A stretch of DNA of 36,812 nucleotides from an uncultured Rikenellaceae bacterium (GCA_946486375.1 CAMLTW010000019.1:1-36812), one strand, 5' to 3'. Shown: positions 1-8,848, counted from the stretch's first letter. Numbers and translations are program-made. Notes: generated by a model from the sequence alone, not told the origin.

Positions 1-2884
1 GCCCGTTGCCAATGCCGCCCAGGCTCTGCAGGGAAGAATCGCCGGGGTAACCATTACCTCTGTCGACGGGCGTCCCGATGCCGATATTAAAATCCGGGTT
101 CGCGGGGGCGGTTCGATCACCCAGAGCAACGATCCGCTGTATATCGTGGACGGATTCCCTGCAACAGGCATCAGCGACATCCCGGCTTCCCAGATCGAGA
201 GCATCGACATTCTGAAGGACGCTTCCTCGACGGCCATCTACGGAGCGCGGGGTGCCAACGGGGTTGTGATCGTAACTACCAAGTCTCCGAAGGGAGACAA
301 ACTTTCCATTACCTACGACGGATACGTACAGTGGAAAACGCCGGTCAACATGATCGAGACCCTCGATCCATTTGATTTCGCTTTGATCAATTGGGAGTAT
401 ACTTCGTTGAGCGGCACCAACCTGGGTTATGAGAAAGCCTTTGCCGTGGGCAATTGGAAGGAATATACGAGCACGGGCGGAGTAAGGTACAGCAATCCTG
501 AAGGAATCTATGCCTACAAGAACCTCGGCAAAACCGACTGGATGGAAGCGTTGATCGGAAATGCCTTTTCTCATTCCCACAACCTGAATATCAGCGGCGG
601 AAACGACAAGACCAAATACAGCATTACGTATAATTATATCAACGATGACGGAATGAAAGTGCAGTCCGGATACAACCGGACCAACATCATGGCCAAAATC
701 CAGCAGGTGATCGCCAAAGGGGTGACACTGGACGTGGACGCCCGTTACGGTTCCATCGAAGTACTGGGAAAGAACGACGGCAGCCGTCTGACGGACATGC
801 TGAGATTTTCTCCGCTTCAGGTTTTGGGAGACACGGACGAAAGCTCCAACACGTCCCTGGGATTGGACGGAGAAAATCTGTACTGGAGGAAAAATCCGCT
901 GGCCATTGTCAACGACATCTATCAGAAAACCACGCGCGATGTAATCCGGGCCAATGTCGCTCTTTCCTGGGAAATCATCAAAGGGCTCACCTTCCGGACA
1001 GAATTCGGCGCCAGCATCGGTTGGAACGAAACCAAATATTACGCAGGCCCCGTTTCGAAAGACACTCAAGGCACACAAGGAGGAGACGCCAACATAAAGA
1101 AAACGACTTCCACCCGTTTCCGTTTTACCAATACGTTGAATTATCAGGTTCAGGGATTGGGTGAAAATCACAGCCTGAACGTATTGCTGGGACAGGAAAT
1201 CAACGGAAACGACAGCAAATGGACCAAACAGGAAGGGAAAGCCTATCCCCTGACCTACGACCATGACCGGGTATTTGCCAGCATGGATCAGTACGATCCG
1301 GAACTGATGGGAACAACCAAGCCTTCCACTTCCGGACTGGACGACCCGGAAAGACTGGCGTCTTTCTTCGGACGAATCAATTACACATTCAAAGACCGCT
1401 ACCTGCTGACCGCCACGCTGCGGGCCGACGGTTCCAGCAAATTTCCCAAAGACAACCGTTGGGGCTATTTCCCGGCAGCGGCGGCAGCCTGGCGGATTTC
1501 GGAAGAACCGTTCATGAAAGGAGCTTCCGGCTGGTTGGACAACCTGAAACTGCGTGTCAGCTTCGGAGAAGCGGGGAACGACCGGATCAACTCGGGATTG
1601 TGGAAAATGGAGTGGTCTCCTCAAACCGGGGGTTACTCCCTCAACGGAGTGACATCCTCGTATTATAAACCCGCATCGGATATGATGCCCAACCCCGAGC
1701 TGAAATGGGAAACGACCATTACCCGAAACGCCGGAGTGGATTTCGGCTTTTTCAACAATCGCCTCTACGGTACGGTCGAAGCATATTGGAACACCGCCAA
1801 AGACTTATTATTAATCAACACGCTTCCCGGATTCGCCGGATACACGGAACAAATGGCCAATTCGGGTCAGACCCGAAACCGGGGAATTGAAATCACTTTG
1901 GGAGGCGACATCGTACGGAACAAAGACTGGAGGGTTTCGGCAAACTTCAACATCGGCTTCAACAAAAGTAAAATCGAGAAGTTGTCGGACGTCATGGATT
2001 TCAAGAGGTATAGCTCAGGGATCGGAACCAGCTCTACGGCACCGAAAGACGACTTCGAGTTCCGGATCGGCGAACAGGTGGGGATGATCCGAGGCTATGT
2101 AGCGGACGGTTTCTACACCACCAAAGATTTCGATTATAACCCGGCCACCAAAGAATACACGTTGAAGAAAGGAGTTGCAAACTCGTACTCTATTCTTTCC
2201 GTCGTACCGGGGATGACCAACGTTTACCCGGGCATGATGAAGTTGAAAAAAATGGGGACCCACAACAACCCGGTCGACATCAACGAAGCGGACGACTGCG
2301 TCATCATCGGAAATACCAATCCGAAACATACCGGAGGAATGAACTTCAACGTTTCCTGGAAGAACTTCGACCTCCTGCTGGCCTTCAACTGGTCGTACGG
2401 AAACGACGTGTACAACTACACGAGGTGTCTGAATTCTACCGGAGGCAAATCGGTCAACCGTAACTTCCTCGCCAGCTTTGCCAACCGTTACCGGCTGTTC
2501 GACCTGGACGGCGAAGGAAACCTGCACCGGGTGACCGATCCCGCCGAGTTGGATGCGCTCAACGCGAATGCCACGACTTACTACCCCTTCCAGGAATTCC
2601 GGGTGCTGACCAGCGAATTCATCGAAGACGGTTCGTTCCTGCGGCTGAACAATGTAACCTTGGGCTATACCCTGCCGCAAAAACTGACTCAGAAAGTGGG
2701 AATTTCCCGATTGAGAATCTACGGCACCGTATATAACGCCTGGTTGTGGACCAACTATTCCGGAATGGATCCGGAAGTGGATTCGGGCGCTGGCCGGAAC
2801 AGTAAGTATCCGACCCCCGGCATGGATTACGGCACCTATCCGCGGGCTCGCACCTATACGCTGGGTATCAACCTCACATTTTAA
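1..2884 (+). CDS. SusC/RagA family TonB-dependent outer-membrane transporter (5' partial)
   Basis: Outer-membrane beta-barrel that imports oligosaccharides or other bulky nutrients using TonB energy, working with the SusD lipoprotein encoded just downstream. The open frame runs in from the left edge (first full codon at 2), so the signal peptide, the carboxypeptidase-like domain and the start of the plug are missing. The visible part begins in the plug domain, with the typical stretches GRIAGVTI, IRVRGGGSI, DPLYIVDG, IESIDILKDASSTAIYGARG and NGVVIVTTK. A long barrel follows, ending in YTLGINLTF with a C-terminal aromatic residue as expected for outer-membrane insertion. About 960 residues are visible, out of a usual length near 1000-1100. 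The family call is certain. The substrate cannot be read from the sequence, because no glycoside hydrolase or sensor gene adjoins the pair within the window. Confidence 0.95.
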   Translation, partial: PVANAAQALQGRIAGVTITSVDGRPDADIKIRVRGGGSITQSNDPLYIVDGFPATGISDIPASQIESIDILKDASSTAIYGARGANGVVIVTTKSPKGDKLSITYDGYVQWKTPVNMIETLDPFDFALINWEYTSLSGTNLGYEKAFAVGNWKEYTSTGGVRYSNPEGIYAYKNLGKTDWMEALIGNAFSHSHNLNISGGNDKTKYSITYNYINDDGMKVQSGYNRTNIMAKIQQVIAKGVTLDVDARYGSIEVLGKNDGSRLTDMLRFSPLQVLGDTDESSNTSLGLDGENLYWRKNPLAIVNDIYQKTTRDVIRANVALSWEIIKGLTFRTEFGASIGWNETKYYAGPVSKDTQGTQGGDANIKKTTSTRFRFTNTLNYQVQGLGENHSLNVLLGQEINGNDSKWTKQEGKAYPLTYDHDRVFASMDQYDPELMGTTKPSTSGLDDPERLASFFGRINYTFKDRYLLTATLRADGSSKFPKDNRWGYFPAAAAAWRISEEPFMKGASGWLDNLKLRVSFGEAGNDRINSGLWKMEWSPQTGGYSLNGVTSSYYKPASDMMPNPELKWETTITRNAGVDFGFFNNRLYGTVEAYWNTAKDLLLINTLPGFAGYTEQMANSGQTRNRGIEITLGGDIVRNKDWRVSANFNIGFNKSKIEKLSDVMDFKRYSSGIGTSSTAPKDDFEFRIGEQVGMIRGYVADGFYTTKDFDYNPATKEYTLKKGVANSYSILSVVPGMTNVYPGMMKLKKMGTHNNPVDINEADDCVIIGNTNPKHTGGMNFNVSWKNFDLLLAFNWSYGNDVYNYTRCLNSTGGKSVNRNFLASFANRYRLFDLDGEGNLHRVTDPAELDALNANATTYYPFQEFRVLTSEFIEDGSFLRLNNVTLGYTLPQKLTQKVGISRLRIYGTVYNAWLWTNYSGMDPEVDSGAGRNSKYPTPGMDYGTYPRARTYTLGINLTF

Positions 2885-2907
2885 CCACAAAAATCCTGAC
2901 AGCTGAA

Positions 2908-5070
2908 ATGAAAGAGAAATTATTATACCTCATTCTGGCGCTGACGATCTTTCTTTCGTCATGTAACGATTTCCTGGATGTGAAAAACGTTTCCAAAGTG
3001 GACAACGAATTCGTTTTTCAATCGGAAATCGAAGCCAACAAACTCGTGATGGGTGCCTACGAACTTTTAAAGGGAAGCGGCATTCACAGCAACAATCTTT
3101 TCTACGCCATCATCGGAGTAGCCTCCGATTATGAAATCGGTCCGGAACTCGTGACCTCCAATCCCCGGTACAACAATGAAAACTTTTACCCGCTTCCGGT
3201 CAATGTGATCGACGGAGGCGAAATCACGTTCTGGGACTCGCTGTACAAAGGGGTCAATCGTTGCAACATCATCATGGCCGCTTTTGAAGAGAGTCCCGCC
3301 TATCAAGCGGCGAAAGCGGCAGGGGTTCCTTCCGCTTATACTCACATGTACGGTGAAATAGCGGTGATGCGCGCTATTTTTTACTACGAACTTACCCGCT
3401 TGTGGGGAGATGCTATTTATACCACCACTCCCATCGACTCCAAAGAAGATTACGAAGTGCTTTCCCTGACCGACCGGTGTACGGTACAGGAAGGCGAAAT
3501 CGCCAAACTGAAGGAAGTGGAATCCTTGATGTTCTATATGAATGAACAGGGCTACACGGCGGAACGGTTGACAAGAGGAGTCGCACATGCCATGATCGCC
3601 AAACTGGCCCTGATTCGCGGAGGCTATGCCCTTCATCCCGCCGACGCGGACATGACCAACTACGAAACTCCGATCCAAAGCCATCCGGAGTGGGGAAAAA
3701 TGGCGCGCCGCACCGACTGGAAAGAATGGTACAAAGAGGCCAACAAGTATTTGAAACTGGTTCGGGATCACAGCGGAGCCTCCCTTATCACGGATGACAA
3801 AGGGACGGGGAATGCTTTCCAACAAATTTTCCAGCAACAGATGAACCTGCAGATCAGTCAGGAATCCATCTTCGAAGTATCTCAAACAGCCGGTGCATCC
3901 ACAGAACGGCCCTACGCATTCGGACGTCCTTCTTCGGGCGGGGGAACGGCTTATCCGCCGAAAGCTTATGGACAAATCCGTTTCCTGCCGTGGTTTTATT
4001 GGGGTGCATTCAATGAAAAAGACTTGCGTAAAGACGTTACCGTCGCCGTAACGGGATTGTCCGGTTCGGGTACGGAAGTACTGATTCCGTGGTTGAAAGG
4101 GAACGTTTGCAACGGAGGCGGAATCGGATTGAATAAATGGGACTACTCGCGTCTGACCAATCTGGGGGTAACCGCAGCCAGTGCACGTAAATCCGGAGTC
4201 AATGCCACTTACATCCGTTTAGCCGACATACTGCTGTTACTGGCCGAAACGGAAGCCGTACTGGCCAGAGAAGGGGAAGCGGGATACAGCGTAGAGAACG
4301 CAATTACCGAATTGGAGAAGGTCCGTTCCCGTGCTTTCGCGCCGGAAGACCGGCAACAGGAAGTAACAGCGTATCTGGCTGCAATCAACACTCCCGAGGC
4401 AGCGTTTGAAGCCGTCCAGAACGAGCGAATGTTCGAACTGGCAGGCGAAGGACAAAGAAAATACGATTTGGTTCGATGGGGAATCTTGGGTGAAAAGGTA
4501 AACGAGGTACAAAAGGAAATGGAAAGCCTTCTGTCCGACCTGGAAAGCAAGGAATACCACGAATACGAAAACGGAAATCAGTTCCCGGCTTATGTATATA
4601 CGAAAGAATACACCAAAGCCGAAGCGGAAGCTTTAGGGTTGGAAGACATTCTGATCGGACAAACGCCCAGGGATTTGGATCCGGATTCGGAATTGTATGC
4701 TTTACAATGTCCCGGCTGGAGGGGCAACACCGATCGATGGGAATCGGAACGGGGCGCAAAAGGTCTCAATTACAAATCCACGGCTATTCGAGGCCTGTTC
4801 CGTTACATTCCGGAAGGTTCGGCAGAACACAACGCATTGATCGCCCAAGGATACCGGCGGGTACCTTACGGCATCCGAATGCTCTACAACGAAACCGGCA
4901 TCAGTCAGAAGGAGAACTGGAACGCAAGCAAAAGCGGGGTATTCGGAGGATATCTGCCTGCAGACCATGATGCCAATTACCCGCCCAGATACATCATTCC
5001 GATTCCCTCTTCCACGATTTCCTATTCCAATTATCAGATTACGAACAGCTACGGCTTCCCGAACGAATAG
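2908..5070 (+). CDS. SusD/RagB family nutrient-binding outer-membrane lipoprotein
   Basis: Surface lipoprotein forming the lid over the SusC channel and binding its substrate. It starts 23 bp after the susC stop, so the two genes are almost certainly co-transcribed. The N-terminus MKEKLLYLILALTIFLSSC is a lipoprotein signal with lipobox LSSC, so the mature protein begins at Cys19. SusD hallmarks are ELTRLWGDAIY in the first half, IRLADILLLLAETEAVLA (RagB/SusD helices), and ERMFELAGEGQRKYDLVRWG near residue 515. At 720 residues it is longer than the usual 500-600, with the extra length mostly in the C-terminal third. A strong terminator follows at 5097-5130. Family certain, ligand unknown. Confidence 0.95.
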   Translation: MKEKLLYLILALTIFLSSCNDFLDVKNVSKVDNEFVFQSEIEANKLVMGAYELLKGSGIHSNNLFYAIIGVASDYEIGPELVTSNPRYNNENFYPLPVNVIDGGEITFWDSLYKGVNRCNIIMAAFEESPAYQAAKAAGVPSAYTHMYGEIAVMRAIFYYELTRLWGDAIYTTTPIDSKEDYEVLSLTDRCTVQEGEIAKLKEVESLMFYMNEQGYTAERLTRGVAHAMIAKLALIRGGYALHPADADMTNYETPIQSHPEWGKMARRTDWKEWYKEANKYLKLVRDHSGASLITDDKGTGNAFQQIFQQQMNLQISQESIFEVSQTAGASTERPYAFGRPSSGGGTAYPPKAYGQIRFLPWFYWGAFNEKDLRKDVTVAVTGLSGSGTEVLIPWLKGNVCNGGGIGLNKWDYSRLTNLGVTAASARKSGVNATYIRLADILLLLAETEAVLAREGEAGYSVENAITELEKVRSRAFAPEDRQQEVTAYLAAINTPEAAFEAVQNERMFELAGEGQRKYDLVRWGILGEKVNEVQKEMESLLSDLESKEYHEYENGNQFPAYVYTKEYTKAEAEALGLEDILIGQTPRDLDPDSELYALQCPGWRGNTDRWESERGAKGLNYKSTAIRGLFRYIPEGSAEHNALIAQGYRRVPYGIRMLYNETGISQKENWNASKSGVFGGYLPADHDANYPPRYIIPIPSSTISYSNYQITNSYGFPNE

Positions 5071-5096
5071 TCGGAAAAAGCAAATCGAAGCATTGA

Positions 5097-5130
5097 AAAG
5101 CCGCTCCTTTCCAAGGAGCGGCTTTCTTTT
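5097..5130 (+). terminator. Intrinsic terminator after susD
   Basis: A 13-bp perfect stem (AAAGCCGCTCCTT at 5097-5109 with AAGGAGCGGCTTT at 5113-5125), 3-nt loop, followed by CTTTT. It lies 26 bp beyond the susD stop and closes the susCD transcript. Confidence 0.9.
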
Positions 5131-5167
5131 CGCCCGAACTTCCGCAGGCTTTGTTTTCATCGGTTGC

Positions 5168-5225
5168 TGGACGAATTAATTTTAAAAAAATTTATATTCG
5201 CTTCCTCCAACTACTTATTCGTCCA
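5168..5225 (+). promoter_or_regulatory. Inverted repeat flanking the promoter-like region of the recombinase gene
   Basis: TGGACGAAT (5168-5176) and its exact reverse complement ATTCGTCCA (5217-5225) flank 40 bp of AT-rich DNA that contains TATATTCG (5193-5200), one mismatch from the Bacteroidota -7 box TAnnTTTG. The recombinase start codon lies 22 bp beyond the right arm. The arms could be operator half-sites for autoregulation or recombination sites. The segment is short for a classical invertible promoter. The repeat is seen directly; its function is inference. Confidence 0.5.
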
Positions 5226-5246
5226 CTTATTTATTCAAGAAATGCC

Positions 5247-5846
5247 ATGAACATTGCCTATTTACGCGTCAGTACCAGCAAACAGCATCTGGAAAATCAG
5301 CGGGAAGAGATCGCCCGGTTCGCCCGTCGGAAGGGATTGAGCATCGACCGGTGGTACAACGACGTGATCAGCGGAAAAATTCGCTATCGGGAACGGAAAC
5401 TCGGAGACATTCTGAAAAAGCTGAAAGCGGGCGACGTGCTGATCGTCACGGAGGTTTCCCGGCTGAGCCGGACGCTCATCGAAATCATGAACATCATCAA
5501 CACCTGCGTGGAACGCAAAGTGATCCTTCACAGCACCAAGGAAGGATATACTTTCGGGGACGACCTCAACAGCAAAATCCTCGGATTCGCATTCGGGCTG
5601 GTAGCCGAGATCGAACGCAACCTGATCTCCATCCGTACCCGGGAAGCGCTGGCCGTTCGACAGGCCTGCGGAATGAAACTGGGACGTCCCTTCGGAACGT
5701 GTCCGAAATCTTCGGTACTCACGGAAAACCGGGACGAGGTATTCAACATGTTGAAAACGGGGGCGACCTGGCAGAGCATCGCCGACACCTATCAGACTTC
5801 CGTCTCGACCGTCTACCGTTTCCTCAAGGCGCAGCAGACGGAATGA
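5247..5846 (+). CDS. Small serine recombinase (DNA invertase/resolvase, Mpi/Hin-like)
   Basis: A 199-residue site-specific recombinase of the serine invertase/resolvase family. In Bacteroidales such enzymes (for example Mpi of Bacteroides fragilis) flip promoters of surface-polysaccharide loci. I chose the ATG at 5247 because MNIAYLRVSTSKQ is the family's conserved N-terminus; the frame is open further upstream but holds no family sequence there. Catalytic serine is S9 in YLRVST. EVSRLSR and AEIERNLISIRT match the active-site region and the long E helix, then GRPFG is the DNA-binding arm and a C-terminal helix-turn-helix (DEVFNMLKTGATWQSIADTY...VSTVYRFLK) completes the protein. It appears intact. 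It stands alone between terminators, with an inverted repeat around its promoter region. No obvious invertible segment of more than 100 bp was seen beside it, so its targets are probably elsewhere. Confidence 0.9.
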   Translation: MNIAYLRVSTSKQHLENQREEIARFARRKGLSIDRWYNDVISGKIRYRERKLGDILKKLKAGDVLIVTEVSRLSRTLIEIMNIINTCVERKVILHSTKEGYTFGDDLNSKILGFAFGLVAEIERNLISIRTREALAVRQACGMKLGRPFGTCPKSSVLTENRDEVFNMLKTGATWQSIADTYQTSVSTVYRFLKAQQTE

Positions 5847-5878
5847 ACCCGGATTCAGGCAACGGAAAACGATACGAC

Positions 5879-5910
5879 AAAAGCTGACAGCGGTTTTGCC
5901 GTCAGCTTTT
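5879..5910. terminator. Bidirectional terminator between convergent recombinase and cupin genes
   Basis: AAAAGCTGAC (5879-5888) pairs with GTCAGCTTTT (5901-5910). The stem is extended by GC pairs inside a mismatch, and A and T runs lie on the two sides, so it can work in both directions between the convergent genes. Confidence 0.85.
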
Positions 5911-5947
5911 GCATATCGGTTTTGTCCGAGCGTACCGCGGTTCCCGA

Positions 5948-6415
5948 CTACTTCTTCAGGAAATCCTCGCGCACGGGAGAGAACGAATCGATCAGCGTTC
6001 CCCGTTCGATGCATTTGGCCATGTGCACCTTACCGGGCGCCGCATAAAATCCGTCTCCCGCCTTCAGCGTCCGGGTCTGGCCGTCGATGGTCACTTCGAA
6101 CACGCCGGATACCACTACGGTGCATTGCGAATGGGGGTGCGAATGGGGGCCACCGCCGTCGCATCCGGGCTCGAAGTCGATTTTCACGATCATCAACTCG
6201 TCGTTATGACCCATGATCTGACGCTTCAGTCCCGGCACCGGGGATTCCCATTGCAGTTCGCTTTCATACAAAAAAGGAGCGCTTTCCACTTTCATCGTCT
6301 TATTTTCTTTTTGTTTTGCAGTTTCCTTTCTGGGCAGGTTGTTCCCCGCCATCGCCACCGCCCCGACGAACAGAACGGCAGCCGCCAACCATAGAATCTT
6401 TTTCATTTTCGACAT
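5948..6415 (-). CDS. Cupin-domain protein with N-terminal signal/anchor
   Basis: A 155-residue single-domain cupin, a small metal-binding beta-barrel. The N-terminus MKKILWLAAAVLFVGAVAMAG is a signal peptide or membrane anchor, so the domain is probably periplasmic. Cupin motif 1 is GGGPHSHPHSQ (His91, His93 and His95, with Gln97 where many family members have Glu), and motif 2 is GDGFYAAPGKVH (His131). Together these could hold one metal ion. The start may be Met1 or Met4; both precede the same signal. A Met at residue 41 would give a cytosolic cupin, but the hydrophobic N-terminus looks genuine. It is separated from rsmA by 60 bp that contain its own -7 box. Substrate and reaction are unknown; cupins include enzymes and sugar- or metal-binding sensors. 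Confidence 0.8.
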   Translation of the reverse strand: MSKMKKILWLAAAVLFVGAVAMAGNNLPRKETAKQKENKTMKVESAPFLYESELQWESPVPGLKRQIMGHNDELMIVKIDFEPGCDGGGPHSHPHSQCTVVVSGVFEVTIDGQTRTLKAGDGFYAAPGKVHMAKCIERGTLIDSFSPVREDFLKK

Positions 6416-6437
6416 TTTTGAACCTTAAACGTATAAG

Positions 6438-6445
6438 CAAAGTTA
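6438..6445 (-). promoter_or_regulatory. -7 promoter box for the cupin gene
   Basis: On the minus strand TAACTTTG matches the Bacteroidota -7 consensus TAnnTTTG exactly, about 22 bp upstream of the cupin start. No clear -33 TTTG was found at the expected distance. Confidence 0.5.
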
Positions 6446-6475
6446 AAATTTTTTCGGCAATCGGAACGGTTCCGA

Positions 6476-7246
6476 TCATTTTTGTCGTTCCGTCCAATGG
6501 GTCAGTTCCACGAAATCCGCAACGGAAAGCTGTTCCGGGCGGAGAGAGAAAAACGGATGGTCCTCCCGGATATGCGGGAAAAGCGTCCGGAGCGAATTGC
6601 GGATGGTCTTCCGCCGCTGGTTGAAAGTCGCCTTGACGATCCGGCGAAAGAGGTCTTCGTCGCAATCGAGCTTTTCGACCCCGTTGCGAACCAGCCGGAT
6701 CATCCCGCTCTTAACCTTGGGCGGAGGATCGAACACGTGCTCCGGCACGGTGAACAGGTATTCGATGTCGTAATAAGCCTGCAGGAAAACACTCAGGATT
6801 CCGTAATCCCGGCTTCCCGGCGGTTCGGCCAACCGGACCGCCACTTCCCGCTGCAACATCCCCACCACCTGCGGCACTCTGTCCCGGAATTCCAGTACCC
6901 GGAAAAAAATCTGGGAAGAAATGTTGTACGGAAAATTTCCGATGACATTTACCCCGTCCGGAAAGAGTTCGGCCAGATTCATCCGCAGAAAGTCTCCCGC
7001 AATCAGCCGGTCGCCCAGCGCAGGCAGTTCGCGTCTCAGATAATCCACGCTCTCCCCGTCCACTTCGGCGGCATAAAGGCATATATCGGGGCGTTCCAGC
7101 AGAAAACGGGTCAGCACGCCCATTCCCGGCCCCACTTCCAGGCAATCCGGACATCCGTTCGGCAGCAGGCTGCCGGCGATCCGTTCCGCAATGGACAGAT
7201 CGGTCAGAAAATGCTGTCCCAACTGTTTCTTAGGCCTGACCTTCAT
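6476..7246 (-). CDS. rsmA: 16S rRNA dimethyladenosine transferase RsmA (KsgA)
   Basis: Uses S-adenosylmethionine to dimethylate two adjacent adenines in the 3'-terminal helix of 16S rRNA during small-subunit maturation. The 256-residue length is normal. It begins with the family signature KKQLGQHFLTD. The SAM-binding motif I is LEVGPGMGVLT, and the catalytic motif IV is NFPYNISSQIF (usually NLPY, here NFPY). The C-terminal helical domain contains FNQRRKTIRNSLR. A terminator for the next minus-strand gene separates it from the OmpH-like gene upstream, so it probably has its own promoter in 7247-7263 or reads through. Confidence 0.96.
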   Translation of the reverse strand: MKVRPKKQLGQHFLTDLSIAERIAGSLLPNGCPDCLEVGPGMGVLTRFLLERPDICLYAAEVDGESVDYLRRELPALGDRLIAGDFLRMNLAELFPDGVNVIGNFPYNISSQIFFRVLEFRDRVPQVVGMLQREVAVRLAEPPGSRDYGILSVFLQAYYDIEYLFTVPEHVFDPPPKVKSGMIRLVRNGVEKLDCDEDLFRRIVKATFNQRRKTIRNSLRTLFPHIREDHPFFSLRPEQLSVADFVELTHWTERQK

Positions 7247-7263
7247 TCTTTCTTTTTTTCATG

Positions 7264-7293
7264 AAAAAGCCCTGCATCTTCAGGGCAGGGCTT
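7264..7293 (-). terminator. Terminator after the OmpH/Skp-like gene
   Basis: AAGCCCTG (7267-7274) pairs with CAGGGCTT (7286-7293). Read on the minus strand the hairpin is followed by a T run, which fits an intrinsic terminator downstream of the 7375-7998 gene. Confidence 0.7.
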
Positions 7294-7374
7294 ATATTCC
7301 TTTTCTCCGAAACGGGCTTTCCGTTCTCCCATCCGCGCGCGGAACGTTCCCGGTGCCGCAGTGCGGACAAGAAC

Positions 7375-7998
7375 CTATTTTCCCGCTTCCGGGGCCATAT
7401 CCCCTTTATGAGCGGCATAATACCGGTTGATACCGGCAATTACATCGCGGGTAATGTCGAGCGAAGGATCGGCATTGAGCACCGGCCCGGCCGCCGTCGT
7501 ACTCAGGATCATCCCGTAACGCGCGTCCTTGTTGAATTCCTTCAGGTAATCCACGATGCTGTAATGAATCCGGTTCAGCATCACCTGTTCCTCTTCCGCC
7601 AGCTGCCCGATGGCCTGTTCGCGGTGCTGCAAAAAAGACTGCTGTTTTTTCTGCAGGTCTTCTTCCAGCGACATGGCCTGCACGCGGGTCACCAATCCCT
7701 TCTGCACTTTTTCCTGATAGCTCATCACGTCCCGTTCCAGGCTTTTGCCCTTGGCGGTCACTTCGGCTTCCACCTTGCTCGACTTTTCCTGGAATGATTT
7801 GGAAAGTTCGGTATACATGTCGTAGTTGGCTACCAGCGAATCCATATTTACGTATGCGATCGCCGCGCTTCCCGCCGCAACCCGGTCCATCGAATCCGCA
7901 GCGGCATTCGCAGCCCCGTCCGACTTGCCCCCGCAACCGGTCAGCATCGCGGTTCCCAGCATGAACATACACCCGCAAAACAGAAATATCTTTTTCAT
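7375..7998 (-). CDS. OmpH/Skp-like periplasmic chaperone lipoprotein
   Basis: A 207-residue protein resembling Skp/OmpH, the trimeric periplasmic chaperone of outer-membrane proteins. The ATG at 7998 (MKKIFLFCGCMFMLG...) is preferred because it gives a clean lipoprotein signal with lipobox LTGC; an in-frame ATG 39 bp upstream lies within the promoter region. After the lipobox comes a low-complexity Ala/Asp-rich linker, then IAYVNMDSLVANYDMY, the typical start of the OmpH domain. A charged coiled coil of about 100 residues follows (SKSFQEKSSKVEAEV...QAIGQLAEEEQ), and a C-terminal segment YGMILSTTAAGPVLNADPS closes the fold. Skp is normally not a lipoprotein, but anchored OmpH-like proteins are common in Bacteroidota. 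Confidence 0.85.
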   Translation of the reverse strand: MKKIFLFCGCMFMLGTAMLTGCGGKSDGAANAAADSMDRVAAGSAAIAYVNMDSLVANYDMYTELSKSFQEKSSKVEAEVTAKGKSLERDVMSYQEKVQKGLVTRVQAMSLEEDLQKKQQSFLQHREQAIGQLAEEEQVMLNRIHYSIVDYLKEFNKDARYGMILSTTAAGPVLNADPSLDITRDVIAGINRYYAAHKGDMAPEAGK

Positions 7999-8034
7999 TT
8001 TGGTTTTGTTTGGTTTCTTTCCGTTAATCGATTG

Positions 8035-8065
8035 CAAACATACGGATTTTTACCCAAACTGCAAA
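8035..8065 (-). promoter_or_regulatory. Consensus Bacteroidota promoter of the OmpH-like gene
   Basis: On the minus strand TTTG (8065-8062), a 19-nt spacer and TATGTTTG (8042-8035) match the TTTG-N19-TAnnTTTG sigma-ABfr consensus exactly. The start codon is 36 bp downstream of the -7 box. This is one of the best promoters in the window. Confidence 0.8.
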
Positions 8066-8106
8066 CCGTTCGGGAACCGAATGGCTTCGGAACCGAAATA
8101 TTGTGT

Positions 8107-8114
8107 TATTTTTG
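8107..8114 (+). promoter_or_regulatory. -7 promoter box for ruvA
   Basis: TATTTTTG matches TAnnTTTG and lies 22 bp upstream of the ruvA ATG. The -33 element is weak (TTCG at 8086-8089, 17 nt upstream). It diverges from the OmpH-like promoter in the same intergenic region. Confidence 0.5.
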
Positions 8115-8136
8115 TTCCCGTTTAACGGAAGACCGC

Positions 8137-8733
8137 ATGTACGAATTCATTCAGGGAAAACTCGCCGAAATCACCCCCGCTTCCGCAGTATTGGAAACCG
8201 CCGGAGGAGTGGGCTATTGTCTGAACATTTCGCTCCAGACCTACTCCGTCGTCGCCGGGCAGCCGGATGTCCGGCTCTACACGCACTTCATCGTCCGGGA
8301 AGACGTCCAGATACTGTACGGTTTCGCCACCCGGGACGAACGGGAGCTGTTCCGGCTGCTGATCGGGGTGTCCGGCGTCGGAGGCAATACGGCCCGCATG
8401 ATCCTTTCGGCCTTCACGTCGGAGGAACTGAGGGCGATCATCGCCACCGGAAAAGCCGAGGTCTTGAAAAGCGTCAAGGGGCTGGGGCTGAAAACGGCCC
8501 AGAAAATCATCGTCGAGCTGAAAGACAAGGTGACCGGCGGAACGGGCGGAACCGTCGCGTTGCCCGCAGGCACCCCGGCGGCAGGCTCCCCGTTATACGA
8601 TGAAGCGCTGGCCGCCCTGACCATGCTGGGTTTCGCCAAAAGCGCCTCCGAAAAAGTGCTGCGCGAACTGATCCGGGAAACGCCCGGAGCTTCCGTGGAG
8701 GAAGTGATCCGGCAGGCGCTGAAGAAACTGTGA
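8137..8733 (+). CDS. ruvA: Holliday junction branch migration protein RuvA
   Basis: RuvA tetramers bind four-way DNA junctions and load the RuvB motor for branch migration in recombination and repair. The start at 8137 (MYEFIQGKLAEI) gives the standard N-terminal OB-fold; the frame is open upstream but with no family sequence. The 198-residue length is normal. Domain II has two helix-hairpin-helix motifs, LLIGVSGVGGNTARMILS and VKGLGLKTAQKIIVELKDK. Domain III, which contacts RuvB, is YDEALAALTMLGF...VEEVIRQALKKL, joined by a Gly/Ala/Pro linker. ruvB and ruvC are not adjacent, as is usual in this phylum. Confidence 0.97.
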   Translation: MYEFIQGKLAEITPASAVLETAGGVGYCLNISLQTYSVVAGQPDVRLYTHFIVREDVQILYGFATRDERELFRLLIGVSGVGGNTARMILSAFTSEELRAIIATGKAEVLKSVKGLGLKTAQKIIVELKDKVTGGTGGTVALPAGTPAAGSPLYDEALAALTMLGFAKSASEKVLRELIRETPGASVEEVIRQALKKL

Positions 8734-8848
8734 CGCAGGAGGACGGAAAATCCGGAAACCGCGGAAAGAATTTTCCGGCGCATGTTAAATTAACATTAAA
8801 TCGGGCCTTCGAAAGGCGGGACATGCCCTGCCGATGAACTTTATGCCC

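Noticed and set aside
2015-2890. Long open frame antisense to susC
   Set aside because: It lies wholly opposite a clear SusC coding region, has no family motifs and reflects GC-rich codon structure. The same applies to the other long antisense frames opposite pit, acn, gltA, the porin gene and the M56 gene.
6460-6476. Near-palindrome ATCGGAAC-G-GTTCCGAT at the rsmA stop
   Set aside because: The loop would be only one base and the T run after it on the minus strand is separated by five bases, so it is not a safe terminator call.
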